Source of the DNA: Sipunculus nudus
Lineage: Eukaryota; Annelida; Sipuncula; Golfingiida; Sipunculidae
DNA: 64,000 nt
NCBI GenBank assembly: GCA_026874595.1
Contig: CM049319.1
Location: 4,368,601 to 4,432,600, forward strand
Reading direction: 5' to 3'
This document shows positions 48,301 to 53,928 of the stretch, in pieces; the stretch's first letter is position 1, and the number at the start of each line of letters is the position of its first letter. A program made the position numbers and the translations under genes. The notes under the pieces were generated by a model. It saw only the letters and a program-made list of their open reading frames with translations, ran no database searches and was not told where the DNA came from.

Positions 48301-50416
48301 GCTAACAAAAACATGCTGTGAAAATTAAATCCACAGTACTTACAGGAAAAAAATGTGCCACGGTCAAAGTTGGGCAAAATTAAAGGTACAAATTTTTTAT
48401 TTTTGTTAATATTTTAAAAAATTTAAAAGATTTTGATCTAATTTTGGTCATACAATTTAATTTTGATTAATTAAAGTTATATTACTGTAAAAAAGTCCAT
48501 AGCTTTAACATGTTTTGTGTTAAGTGATCAAATATCTTTCGAAATTTTTTTACAAAATGCATTATGTTTGGGCCCATAACTTTTTTAAATTGACATAATA
48601 CAGACATAATTTCTGGCATGTACATAGGAACTATATAGAGGAATAATTATGGTAAATATGAGGAAAAACAGATGAGTGGTTTTGATATTAGGCAGTCCTG
48701 AAGTGTAAAAATAGGTTTTTAATAAAAAATTGAGGTTTTTCCTTAATTTCTAAAAGGAACGAAGTGGCAAAGACCCAGTTTTCGGCTTGGTAGGAGATCT
48801 TGGGGACATCTAACATTATGCCGAATTTGGGATTCCTAGGTCTTACGGTTTCAAAACGTGCCACATCTACAGACGGACGGACGGACGACGGACAATGGAC
48901 CACGACTATAGCTCAGATGACTTAAAGTCAGCTGAGCTAAAAATGCAAATAGTGTAACAGTACTAGCAGACACAACAAACAAAACAGACAGATATGGAAA
49001 AAGCAAGCCATATAAGTCATCTTAATTTCCTCTTTAATGTGTAGGCACCAATAATATAGTCGCTCTGAAGTAATGTGCATTGTTTATATAGGTAAACAGA
49101 GTGAGTTCCTGTCATTGATTTTACCTCATGAAATACGTTGGTCATGAGTTAGATTCACTTGGTATTTCCTTAGTGATGAGAGTTGATCCTTTTTCATAAT
49201 CCATTATCAGTTTGAGCAAACAGATCGATGATCCATTATTAATCGGTTCAGAAAAATATAAAGGAATATGCAATTATCTGTGAAACTGCTCGATTGGCTG
49301 GGTAAGCCCTACTAGAATTTTTTTGAGGATGGCCTAAACAGCAGCAGCGGCACCTGGCATCAGTTGAAGAGATTATTTTTAAGATAATTTCGCATAATTA
49401 GCATAGACCTGGAGAATTTATGGTGCATTTTACCGCCCATATTTTGCAATGTACATATGATTCAAAAACTCTCCGCCAATTCTGCAGCTCCCTGCTAGTT
49501 TACAGAGGTTTATTAAGACCTCTGTTCTCGCATCTACTGTGTCATACTCATTTACTAACGGAAGTTATTTGGGAACTCAGACTCATCATATGAAACTCGG
49601 AATGTTGTAAAAAATGGAAGAGTAATTTTTCCCTATAATACAAAGGCATTCTGGAAAATGACAATAATGATTTTGATGTAATCAATAGTTGCCTTTGGTA
49701 ATTGAGCGCTTGAAAGTGGCAGCAAAGCAACTGACTTTCTATAAAACTCAATGATCAGCCTACCACTATATTTCCTATTTGTAGCCACCAAGGGTGACTA
49801 TAAAATGTTAGATATAGCTGAGTGTACATTTTATAGTCACCACCCCATATATGCACTTGGGTGGGATTCTAACCTCTGTATGATCTTGGTCTATAAAAGT
49901 GAGAAAACCCTTCAGTAACTCAAGTATCTCATTTTTTTTAAAGACAAAATTCTGTTATGATAAGCTAATTGCATAAATACCCTGCTTAATTAAGTATATA
50001 ACTCTTTCAAAACTGGACCAGTACACAAAACATTGTCGCCGCTACATTTACATTCTTACTGCCTCTGTCGCTGCTGGCAGCTATCCTATTTGTTTCCAAA
50101 TTGTGACAGGTGTCTGAAAGAACTAAATTCTAAAAGCTAATTAATATAAATTTCACTAACTGTAAATTAAAATCTTTATTTTTGATTGCATAATAAACAG
50201 AATATCATCATCCTCATTGAAAAAAAAGTTTTAAATATCAGACCGGTCAGCCTCTGTGGATGAGTCAACACTCAGTGACATGACCTGTCAAAACTGCCGA
50301 CGTAAACACAGCACGACGACTGGCACAGTTTAACGTGAAAAAAGGTGTCGTCAATACTCAATATTAACTTACCAGAAGGCATTGGCCAGCAGGACTTCTT
50401 CAGGTTTCACCCACAT
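273..50416 (-). CDS. TBC1D9: TBC1D9-type Rab GTPase-activating protein; 25 exons, 3' end outside window
   Basis: TBC-domain proteins stimulate GTP hydrolysis by Rab GTPases on membranes. Joining the exons listed below gives 809 codons with no stop or frame break. The order is: a start [15 protein letters not shown] that matches the vertebrate TBC1D9/9B N-terminus; PH-GRAM 1 at about residues 140-225; PH-GRAM 2 at about 283-360; a low-complexity Ser/Gly linker at 402-424; and the TBC domain from about 490 ([12 protein letters not shown]). The arginine-finger motif IERDLHR is at 535-541 and the glutamine-finger motif YCQ at 574-576, so GAP activity is expected. An in-frame TAG six bases upstream of the ATG fixes the start. 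Vertebrate relatives run to about 1250 residues with an EF-hand, so the last third is missing at the left edge. TBC1D8 paralogues are close; TBC1D9/9B is the best fit from memory of the family, without a database search. Confidence 0.93.
808..918 (-). CDS. TBC1D9: TBC1D9 exon 24
   Basis: Residues 740-776; [20 protein letters not shown] and KHRLRVVQ, matching the LIRTSYEKFGTI...QRLKVIQ block after the TBC domain. Acceptor CTGCAG, donor GTCAGT. Confidence 0.92.
1895..1975 (+). repeat. 3' end of a hairpin-terminated element (family H5)
   Basis: A purine-rich GACAGACGGACAGACAGATG tract is followed by a hairpin with perfect 7-bp arms GTCCCCC (1936-1942) and GGGGGAC (1956-1962), then AAAAA. The same order (microsatellite, hairpin, A-rich flank) ends the elements at 8.6, 15.9, 16.3, 24.6, 35.2 and 48.9 kb. 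The 5' end was not found; a G-run at 1289-1309 lies upstream. Confidence 0.4.
2327..3588. mobile_element. Non-autonomous pogo/mariner-like element in intron 23
   Basis: Inverted ends starting CTGTGGTTGTCTT (left) and CTGTGGTTGCCTT (reverse complement of the right end), flanked by TA on both sides (2325-2326, 3589-3590). The inverted similarity extends about 45 bp with changes, through a GCG-containing segment. There is no transposase reading frame in its 1262 bp, so it would have been moved in trans. Confidence 0.6.
3685..3864 (-). CDS. TBC1D9: TBC1D9 exon 23 (TBC end)
   Basis: Residues 680-739; [20 protein letters not shown] and [17 protein letters not shown], then [10 protein letters not shown]. 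Acceptor TTTCAG, donor GTAACA. Confidence 0.95.
4469..4529 (-). CDS. TBC1D9: TBC1D9 exon 22 (TBC)
   Basis: Residues 659-679; [20 protein letters not shown] matches SVMPFESAVVVVDCFFYEG. Acceptor TTTTTAG, donor GTGAGC. Confidence 0.95.
4828..4939 (-). CDS. TBC1D9: TBC1D9 exon 21 (TBC)
   Basis: Residues 622-659; [20 protein letters not shown] then [12 protein letters not shown], the SWFLTLFLS helix of the domain. Acceptor ACCAG, donor GTACTG. Confidence 0.95.
5555..5701 (-). CDS. TBC1D9: TBC1D9 exon 20 (TBC, glutamine finger)
   Basis: Residues 573-622; [20 protein letters not shown] then [21 protein letters not shown] carries the glutamine finger (Gln576). Acceptor CAACAG, donor GTATGG. Intron 19 upstream holds a 2.6-kb repeat element. 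Confidence 0.97.
6028..8674 (+). mobile_element. Helentron/pearl-like non-autonomous element, family H1, copy 1
   Basis: Begins ACAAGGGACCCATGGGTC and then CGCTCAGCTG. It ends with a (GGAC)n tract (8595-8636) and a hairpin closing with CAGCTGAGCT, the inverse of the 5' motif. It has a long AT-rich body and a partly repeated 3' half. A second full copy lies at 46477-48938 in the same orientation and an interrupted reverse copy near 58949-63530. Assignment to the Helentron/HINE group rests on architecture only. It sits in intron 19 of the TBC1D9 gene. Confidence 0.6.
9000..9094 (-). CDS. TBC1D9: TBC1D9 exon 19 (TBC)
   Basis: Residues 541-573; [19 protein letters not shown] and [13 protein letters not shown], very strongly conserved TBC core. 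Acceptor TTTTAG, donor GTAGGT. Confidence 0.96.
9749..9843 (-). CDS. TBC1D9: TBC1D9 exon 18 (TBC, arginine finger)
   Basis: Residues 510-541; [15 protein letters not shown] then EEIERDLHR. The IxxDxxR motif supplies the catalytic arginine finger (Arg541, codon split with exon 19). Acceptor TTCCAG, donor GTAAAG. Confidence 0.95.
10109..10217 (-). CDS. TBC1D9: TBC1D9 exon 17 (TBC domain start)
   Basis: Residues 473-509; [20 protein letters not shown] then [12 protein letters not shown], the first helices of the TBC domain. Acceptor TGACAG, donor GTACTT, phase 2 to 0. Confidence 0.94.
10395..10835. repeat. Degenerate ~143-bp tandem repeat, three units
   Basis: Three diverged units share a core 'ATTTT..(AAGG/AAGA)CA(A/G)TTGCTT...CTT(A/G)AGATA(A/T)TGTGTG'. 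The shared TTGCTT cores lie near 10487, 10629 and 10775, a spacing of about 142-146. The tail holds GATGGACAGACTGAC, a decayed microsatellite. Similar phrases recur at 22690-22960. Confidence 0.5.
11119..11266 (-). CDS. TBC1D9: TBC1D9 exon 16
   Basis: Residues 424-473; ends with [13 protein letters not shown], matching the (W)KIHFAEYGxG segment before the TBC domain. Acceptor TGACAG, donor GTGGGT. Confidence 0.92.
11799..11863 (-). CDS. TBC1D9: TBC1D9 exon 15 (linker)
   Basis: Residues 402-424; Ser/Gly-rich [18 protein letters not shown] linker between GRAM 2 and the TBC domain. Little homology is expected here; frame, acceptor TTTCAG and donor GTATGT support it. Confidence 0.8.
12485..12573 (-). 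CDS. TBC1D9: TBC1D9 exon 14
   Basis: Residues 373-402; [20 protein letters not shown] is the end of GRAM 2 (vertebrate TFLFANLKDRDFLVQRISD). Acceptor TTTCAG, donor GTAAGT. Confidence 0.93.
13187..13228 (-). CDS. Possible in-frame 42-nt cassette exon of TBC1D9
   Basis: Between exons 13 and 14 a 42-nt stretch encodes [14 protein letters not shown]. It has an acceptor (TGACAG), a weak donor (GTAACA) and phase 0 at both ends, so it could be included without changing frame. Exon 13 also joins exon 14 directly to give [13 protein letters not shown], as in vertebrates, so this piece is optional at most and may be chance. Confidence 0.3.
13511..16273 (+). mobile_element. Tandem-repeat element family H4, split by a nested element
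   Basis: Starts near ATGTCTCCCCTCA (13516) and ends in a hairpin whose last arm is GGAGGGAAGACAT, nearly the inverse. Its core has alternating ~145-bp monomers carrying GACCTTGA...GGTCAAGGTCACCAG: units begin at 13601, 13747, 13893, 14038, 15928 and 16072. The gap from 14038 to 15928 is explained by the 1745-bp insertion at 14125-15869. The true 5' edge may be some tens of bases further left. Confidence 0.6.
14125..15869 (+). mobile_element. Nested tandem-repeat element, family H3
   Basis: Starts ACTAGAATACGGG and has GTATCCGCCAAAA at 14158-14170. The exact inverse TTTTGGCGGATAC (15856-15868) closes the terminal hairpin. The core has about five ~280-bp units, each a dimer of ~140-bp halves with the palindrome GGTGGCGCCACC or a variant, followed by (CGG)n at 15801-15821. 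Removing it restores the 145-bp register of the host repeat. It carries no coding capacity; short reading frames here are repeat artefacts. Confidence 0.65.
16548..16664 (-). CDS. TBC1D9: TBC1D9 exon 13 (GRAM domain 2)
   Basis: Residues 334-372; [17 protein letters not shown], then [13 protein letters not shown], which parallels IIPLREVTIVEKAD...ISTRNR of vertebrates. Acceptor TTTACAG, donor GTCAGT. Three decayed copies of the acceptor boundary lie just upstream (16664-16815). Confidence 0.93.
16664..16815 (-). repeat. Three decayed tandem copies of the exon 13 acceptor boundary
   Basis: A 44-48-bp unit (CTATCACAGT.A..AGGTCC.TCACCTGTAAATA.A on the plus strand) is repeated three times upstream of exon 13. 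Read in gene sense, each copy gives an AG followed by an exon-like start such as MRDLIPVI or VIDLVTVI. The nearest copy (16709) lies exactly 45 nt from the true acceptor. Confidence 0.75.
16995..17127 (-). CDS. TBC1D9: TBC1D9 exon 12 (GRAM domain 2)
   Basis: Residues 289-333; [20 protein letters not shown] and [15 protein letters not shown] form the start of PH-GRAM 2. Acceptor TTTTAG, donor GTAAGT. Confidence 0.94.
17543..17614 (-). CDS. TBC1D9: TBC1D9 exon 11
   Basis: Residues 265-289; lysine-rich start, then [17 protein letters not shown], matching the [17 protein letters not shown] family block. Acceptor TTTCCAG, donor GTAAAT. Confidence 0.92.
17640..18545 (+). repeat. Decayed array related to the GGTGGCGCCACC repeats
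   Basis: Diverged units with GGTGGCGC(A/C)ACCTGTC or GATGGCACCA at about 17867, 17990, 18130, 18234, 18361 and 18508, each followed by 'ACAAGAAAACTTTTCAAGATG' or an equivalent. Spacing is irregular (about 104-147). Just left, a 49-bp unit 'GAGGCACATGATGCAATCAT' is repeated (17625-17720) next to exon 11. No gene. Confidence 0.5.
18888..18941 (-). CDS. TBC1D9: TBC1D9 exon 10
   Basis: Residues 247-265, acidic [18 protein letters not shown]. Acceptor TTTCCAG, donor GTAGGT, phase 2 to phase 2. Confidence 0.88.
19432..19508 (-). CDS. TBC1D9: TBC1D9 exon 9
   Basis: Residues 222-247; [20 protein letters not shown] matches the conserved HFFSxxxxxxETFxLMEQLAN segment. Acceptor CCCCAG, donor GTAAGT. 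Intron 8 before it is 5.5 kb, nearly all repeats. Confidence 0.92.
19960..22386 (+). mobile_element. Tandem-repeat element family H2, copy 1 (DR1-rich)
   Basis: Starts ACTAGATATATCTTGGCA and has a decayed GTATACCCAGACA motif. The core has ~289-bp dimeric units rich in TGACCTTTGACCT; then come (CGG)n (22331-22342) and a hairpin ending TGTCTGGGGATAC. A 755-bp block (about 20190-20945) is repeated almost exactly at 20945-21700. The short reading frames of 61-74 codons come from these repeats and are not genes. Confidence 0.65.
22690..22960. repeat. Decayed repeat similar to the 10.4-kb array
   Basis: Two diverged units share ATGGCT(T/A)CCTGG...TTTCTGACA(G/A)GT...ACATCCTC, about 123 bp apart, with 'GTTCTTGAGATAAT' as in the 10.4-kb repeat. 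It shows mutual similarity only; no ends are visible. Confidence 0.35.
24975..25040 (-). CDS. TBC1D9: TBC1D9 exon 8
   Basis: Residues 200-221, [20 protein letters not shown], the end of GRAM 1. Acceptor TTGTAG, donor GTAAGC, phase 0 at both ends. Confidence 0.92.
25643..25776 (-). CDS. TBC1D9: TBC1D9 exon 7 (GRAM domain 1)
   Basis: Residues 155-199, including [26 protein letters not shown] and IIRWTDVT, the core of PH-GRAM 1. Acceptor TTTCAG, donor GTCAGT. The acceptor and the 5' half of this exon are duplicated in the intron just upstream (25817-25926). Confidence 0.95.
25707..25926 (-). repeat. 110-bp tandem duplication covering the exon 7 acceptor
   Basis: Two units, 25707-25816 and 25817-25926. 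The right-hand unit (upstream in gene sense) carries a copy of the TTTCAG acceptor and the first ~67 nt of exon 7, but no donor. It would read into a stop a few codons later, so it is a pseudo-exon. The four differences inside the exon part are all third-position synonymous. Confidence 0.85.
26492..26575 (-). CDS. TBC1D9: TBC1D9 exon 6
   Basis: Residues 127-155; [16 protein letters not shown] leads into the first GRAM domain. Acceptor TTTCAG, donor GTGAGT. Confidence 0.92.
26676..26760. mobile_element. MITE fragment with a CAGTGGAACC end
   Basis: TA followed by CAGTGGAACCTGTCTGAAAG and repeats of AGACCACCT. This is the style of pogo/Tigger-type inverted ends. The other end was not found. Confidence 0.35.
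27220..28828. mobile_element. Non-autonomous pogo-like element in intron 5
   Basis: Left end CTGTAAAAGTCTTTACAGAA and right end (reverse complement) CCGTAAAAGTCGTTGCAGAA form an inverted repeat of about 27 bp with TA on both outer sides. Subterminal 'TACAAGTCGCACCC' occurs near both ends. It is 1609 bp with no transposase frame. Outside it a ~31-bp phrase (ATCAAATTTATAACCA..) is present on both sides. Confidence 0.6.
28882..28974 (-). CDS. TBC1D9: TBC1D9 exon 5
   Basis: Residues 96-127; [20 protein letters not shown] corresponds to the FExxxDxxxFVxxKIxxL stretch of TBC1D9. Acceptor TTTCAG, donor GTGAGT. A pogo-like element ends at 28828, about 50 bp from this donor. Confidence 0.9.
29457..29534 (-). 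CDS. TBC1D9: TBC1D9 exon 4
   Basis: Residues 70-96; includes [13 protein letters not shown], a family hallmark. Acceptor TTTCAG, donor GTAAGT, phase 1 to phase 1. Confidence 0.92.
29535..33039. other. Intron 3, mostly unannotated
   Basis: AT-rich intron. Apart from the short MITE at 32378-32583 I see only a decayed H1-type 3' end around 31620-31690 (ATAGCTCAGCATGAC..AGTCAGCTGAG) and an isolated GACCTTTGACCTTTG phrase near 30335. No coding signal. Confidence 0.5.
32378..32583. mobile_element. Short MITE with GTGGGCACCTCTATA repeats
   Basis: Ends CAGTGGAATCTCTC and, inverted, CAATGAAACCTCTATAAT resemble each other; internally TAGTGGGCACCTCTATA is repeated. Length about 206 bp. The TA duplication is not clean, so the exact ends are approximate. 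Pogo/Tigger-derived MITEs often have CAGTGGAACCTCTATAA-type ends. Confidence 0.5.
33040..33091 (-). CDS. TBC1D9: TBC1D9 exon 3
   Basis: Residues 53-70, [17 protein letters not shown], the conserved 'PYRxLxQTPxSxVYW' segment. Acceptor TTGTAG, donor GTGAGT, ends in phase 1. Confidence 0.92.
33627..33738 (-). CDS. TBC1D9: TBC1D9 exon 2
   Basis: Residues 15-52. Preceded by a TTTTTCCAG acceptor and followed by a GTCAGT donor. It contains [16 protein letters not shown] and [13 protein letters not shown], which match the conserved N-terminal block of TBC1D9. Intron 1 upstream is about 16.6 kb, and a tandem-repeat element ends (33796) only about 57 bp upstream of this acceptor. Confidence 0.92.
33796..35246 (+). 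mobile_element. Tandem-repeat element family H2, copy 2 (DR1-rich)
   Basis: ACTAGACATTTCTTGGCA start; GTATCCCCAGACA at 33828-33840; two ~289-bp units with TGACCTTTGACCT; one GGTGGCGCCACC (34912-34923); (CGG)n at 35186-35201; terminal hairpin at 35220-35246 whose last 13 bases TGTCTGGGGATAC are the exact inverse of the 5' motif. It lies about 57 bp upstream of the exon 2 acceptor. Confidence 0.7.
35247..37880. other. Intron 1 stretch without recognised features
   Basis: AT-rich, no convincing coding signal or element ends. A minus-strand reading frame at 37211-37420 has no recognisable motif and is not supported as a gene. Confidence 0.5.
37880..39610 (+). repeat. Dispersed ~141-bp repeat family with TGACCTCTGACCT
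   Basis: Related units near 37913, 38054, 38584, 39321 and 39462 share GACCTCTGACCT..ATTAAATATGC, GAGTTTCATGAAAATC and GGCGACACTACAAAGTAGCC. Two pairs are 141 bp apart; unrelated sequence (about 38140-38520 and 38725-39285) separates the groups, suggesting insertions into one array. Reading frames here have no known domains. Confidence 0.5.
40862..41733. mobile_element. hAT-like MITE with 8-bp target duplication
   Basis: Flanked by CTTGTCAG on both sides (40854-40861 and 41734-41741). Inverted ends TAGTGTTGGGACG and TAGGGTTGGGACG (reverse complement of the right end) fit hAT elements, which make 8-bp duplications. The AT-rich interior has many short GATATC/CGTGAT palindromes near both ends. 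872 bp with no transposase. Confidence 0.75.
41742..43599. other. Intron 1 stretch, no gene seen
   Basis: AT-rich sequence with no supported gene or element boundary. One short perfect palindrome ACCGTGACGTCACGGT (43453-43468) contains a consensus CRE (TGACGTCA). Confidence 0.5.
43600..46007 (+). mobile_element. pogo/Tigger DNA transposon with intact inverted ends
   Basis: Inverted ends of 26-27 bp, CCGTTTCCCCCCATAGATAA on the left and CCGTTTTCCCCCATAGATAA on the right (reverse complement), with TA duplications at 43598-43599 and 46008-46009. Subterminal AATCCGCACCC is repeated in tandem at the left. The 2408-bp element holds one transposase frame, sits in intron 1, and is antisense to the host gene. 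Confidence 0.85.
44252..45295 (+). pseudogene. pogo/Tigger transposase with one in-frame stop
   Basis: The transposase cuts and pastes the surrounding element. The N-terminal psq-type helix-turn-helix ([17 protein letters not shown]..) is followed by a CENP-B-type DNA-binding domain (about residues 65-135), then the DDE catalytic domain. Catalytic aspartates are seen at 44753-44755 (ADHTPLTFD), 45080-45082 ([10 protein letters not shown]) and 45191-45193 (LLDVGVN), with 36 residues between the last two. Frame is kept throughout, but a TAA at 44894-44896 interrupts [17 protein letters not shown]. The usual Glu after the first Asp is His here. Homology fades after [11 protein letters not shown], so the C-terminus may be truncated. 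ATG 44252 is preferred over 44243 because family members start just before RxxY. Confidence 0.85.
46477..48938 (+). mobile_element. Helentron/pearl-like element, family H1, copy 2
   Basis: Same order and ends as the copy at 6028-8674: ACAAGGGACCTATGGGTCAC, CGCTCAGCTG, AT-rich body, (GGAC)n at 48877-48895, hairpin closing CAGCTGAGCT. Base substitutions and small indels separate the two; this copy is about 185 bp shorter. The ~62-codon frame near the left end is shared with copy 1 but is likely just a consequence of recent common origin. Confidence 0.6.
48939..50372. other. Start of intron 1, no gene seen
   Basis: AT-rich, no coding signal. It holds a perfect 16-bp inverted repeat GGTGACTATAAAATGT (49793-49808) / ACATTTTATAGTCACC (49826-49841) with a 17-base loop. 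Confidence 0.5.
50373..50416 (-). CDS. TBC1D9: TBC1D9 exon 1 (start codon)
   Basis: Encodes residues 1-15, [14 protein letters not shown] plus two bases of a Trp codon, and ends at a GTAAGT donor. The ATG has A at -3 and an in-frame TAG directly upstream (50420-50422). Exon phase 2 fits exon 2. The 5' UTR continues rightwards; its extent and promoter are not resolved. Confidence 0.93.
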
Positions 50417-53400
50417 TTTCTAATCGGTTTGTTATAGCCATAAAATGTAGATGTTTTTATATCCAAGTCCAATAATCGAGGTTCCTCAGGCGAACCAAAA
50501 CAACCCCTCCACCTCCTTGCGGCCTTGACCTTCCTCAGGAGGCGGATTACAAAGCCTCAAAATCAATATATCACCCAGTGTAAAACGACTGAGAAGAACT
50601 GTCAGATCTAACTGCCATGTTCAAAAATACATGTTGTAATCTTAATGAAACAAGGAAGATAAGAAACTATATGCTCAAACGAAAGCTAGCAAATAAGACC
50701 CAGATGTCTCTATTCACTAAGTTCGGATCAATATTTCCTCTTAATGAACTCTGGAAATGTGGAACGTTTTATTAAAGTGTCTCTTACCCAAATCTCTGAT
50801 GTCATATCAACTGAAGTATCGAATAAGGAATACGCCCCAGATTATCGAGGTGTGACAACTATGGTCACTTTGCTAAGAGCTGCAGAAATACTGGAGAGAA
50901 GTTTTTTTAAGAATGTAAAAGAATTCGTAACATGTATTTTTTAATCACTGATAATTTAATTTTAATCTTAAATAATAATACATTCCTGTTAATAGCCCGA
51001 TTTATTCGGACTCGATATTATTATATAATAATATCAAATAATATTGAGTCTGATTAAATCAAGCTATCCCGTTAATTAAACCTAAATAAGTTATTAAATA
51101 AATAAATGTGGAAAGTTAATGTATTTTAAATGTTTAAGTCAGATTTAAAGGACCACGTGTACTTTGTGATCCGGAGAGCTGCATAAATATTTGAGAGATT
51201 TTTTTTGTAGAATAGGCCTATAGCAGATGGCAGTTGTTACAGATTAGTTTTAAATTATAATTTAAGTCTCAGTTTTACGCAAATAAGTTATTAAATCAAC
51301 AATGTGTGCAAATTTGATATTATTTCTATACAGTTACAATAATAACTTAACTTAATGTTAGAGTCTACAATGATGTTGATATAACATCTGAAATTTTAGT
51401 GCACCGGTGCCTGCGCCACTGATTACATTTAATATTTGTATACTTTTTTATATTTTTTTTTTCAGATAGTTTTTAATATATAATATTATAATGACATCAA
51501 AAATTAGTATGCTCCATGTCGCGGATGTACATTTTGTTTCGCAAGCTCTATATAGCTTTAGCGCCTCTGGACTCTATTTAATTGTTAATCTAATACTTAT
51601 AAAAGGAATTCGGTTCACGTTTGTTCGCACTGTTCTCTAAAACCGCGTTGTGTACAATATTGTGCCATACATTATTTTAAAGGTTATTATCCCCGCAGTG
51701 ATATAGGCGATATGAAAATAAATAATTTTTAGTGTACATATAATTTTGAGTGATTTTTCCGTTTTTTACCGAGCACAGCCGAACTGCCTTCGGCGATCAC
51801 CGGAATGCGTGCATCGTGGTCACTTAACCTCTAACACTAAGGACTAATGTTCATATGAATAACGCTTGCTTTCAATGAGGGATTTGACCCAGGTGCGTTG
51901 TCAGTAAAAAAAGAAAAACACATGTTTCTCGCTTTATGGAATGGAGAGTTCAACCCAGGAGGATTAATGAAAAAACCTTATTCAAGGTCCCAATTTCAGG
52001 AACAGGGCTGGGGTGGGGTGGCGGCGGTGGTTTCAGGCCTCAAAATTTATCTGATACAGTGCATGAAAAAAAGGTTGCGGTGGCTGAAAATAGGATATGG
52101 ACCCACTGCATGGAGTCCCGCTGGGTCCGCTTCTGCTATACTTACGATGTATGCATATTTCTGTTTCCTTCTTCAGGAACAATTTCCTTGCAACGTGTAT
52201 ATTTAATTTATCTTTAATGTGTTCCTCACATCAACCTATTCTTTATACGTCCAACGATAGAAACCAGACAAATATCAACGAAACACTGTATGCCTCCGCA
52301 TCTCATTCCGGTTCGCAATGTAAACCATCACTGACCAGGTCTTCAAGGTAAACATACCGGGATATGATTTTTGCCACGAGCACAGCGCCACAAAATAACA
52401 GTAAAAATATATTTGTACATATCGTATTCAGAGAGTATCCCACTAAAAATCTATATTTACTTTTAACTTTTATAATAAAAAAATGAGCCAACATTCAATA
52501 TCTGAGTAAATATATCTCCAAAACCCCGGTAAAAAGCTCGGTATACCGGATTTATCAGCTAGTAACTTATATGTAGAAATAGTTAAATGACAATCTTATC
52601 ATGATAATCATGATAAGAGATTGATAAAGTTTAGACTGATTAAGATATTAACTTATAATCTTATGGTAAATCATAAGGCACAAATCAAATATTTTCTTTA
52701 AACTACTTAATTTTTTTTGTAAATAGCCAGGGTTCTATTTAAATAACATTTTTAAAGCTCATTTTTAACAGGACTCAAAGCGTATATGATTGCCATATAC
52801 ATACTATATATAAGACTCGATAGAAAGTACTACAACTTCTTCATGACTTGAGTTAAATTATTGAAACAGATCCCCTAGGATCCCCTGTTTTTAGATATAT
52901 AGTCCCCCTATTTAAATATACCATGTATTATTACTGGGGTTGTAACAATCAATTCACCGGTATACCGTTACGTTCAGCTAACAAAGTCAAATCTATATAT
53001 GACCGTATCAGTCAGACCGTATCGGTATTGCCAGTTGCCCCTGCATCTATACACATTGATGATATAAGGTGTCCCGTTCGGAATCGAAATCCGACAAAAT
53101 AACTATCAGAGCACCGAACATTGACCCATGAAAGACGAAAAGCCTAAAACCCCAAACAAACGTGACCCCATCTAAAAGGCTAATTGTTCGTAAACAAGTT
53201 TAATTTATTTTTATACAATTTAGAAATAAACTGTATCAAGGATATTATACAAGAAATGTTGTGTGAACTAGTGTACACTTACAGCCCTATATGGTTGTGA
53301 CCGTGTGGTCATTAATATGACCATCTATGTATGCATGATCATTAGTACAATGAGGTCCCACTATGTAACATTTATTCCCACTAATTGATCTTTTTAATTT

Positions 53401-53529
53401 GACCACCACCATCCCTGATACTCATTGCACGTACTGTTTCGTCCATACACGGTGTACAACTGTTCAGTTAACTGGCAACTCGACTTAGCAGAGTTTAATA
53501 ACGGAAAGATTCCCTTTCTCATTATAGTA
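50417..53529. other. Upstream of TBC1D9; no gene recognised
   Basis: Contains the 5' UTR and presumably the promoter of the minus-strand gene, but no TATA box or CpG-rich core stands out. An imperfect AT-rich inverted repeat occurs at about 50985-51080. Short plus-strand frames at 51898-52351 overlap each other in different frames and have no known motif. Confidence 0.45.
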
Positions 53530-53541
53530 TCTTAACGGAGC

Positions 53542-53928
53542 TATATATGTGGTTCAGGGGTAGAGCGCAGGGCTCAAAGCCGGGAGATCGTGACTTCGAA
53601 TCTCAGCCGAGGCGGTGAGATTTTTCACGGTTGGCCCCCACCCATGCAGGGTGAGCGCTCTGCAGGCTAAATGGGGAGACTGTGCCCAACAGTCGTGTTT
53701 CATTCACAAACGAGTGCGCCTTTCAGGGGTTCCTCGGTGTTATGGCCCAGGAATGGCGATGACATACACTCAGGACCCACAGGAATGATACACCGAGCTG
53801 GTTGACGCCAGAATTATTGCGTGTAAGCCCCTGTCACGTAGTCCGAAACCGGAATGGAATTCTGCAGATGTAAGCAAGCATTTGAAAATCGAAACGGTTA
53901 CCTACACCAAAAATAATATTTTAAAAAT
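53542..53928 (+). mobile_element. tRNA-derived SINE with 12-bp target duplication
   Basis: The head has Pol III promoter-like boxes: A box TGGTTCAGGGGTAGAGCGC (53551 on) and B box GACTTCGAATCTC (53591 on), about 40 bp apart. A ~300-bp non-tRNA body and an A/T-rich tail follow. TCTTAACGGAGC flanks it exactly at 53530-53541 and 53929-53940. It is not a functional tRNA because the cloverleaf ends do not pair. Retroposition would need a partner LINE. Confidence 0.8.

Noticed and set aside
51898..52351. Three overlapping plus-strand frames as a gene
   Set aside because: They overlap in different frames, lack any motif, and have no clear splice or promoter context.
53545..53620. A tRNA gene
   Set aside because: A and B boxes are present, but acceptor-stem pairing fails and the sequence continues into a SINE body with target duplications.
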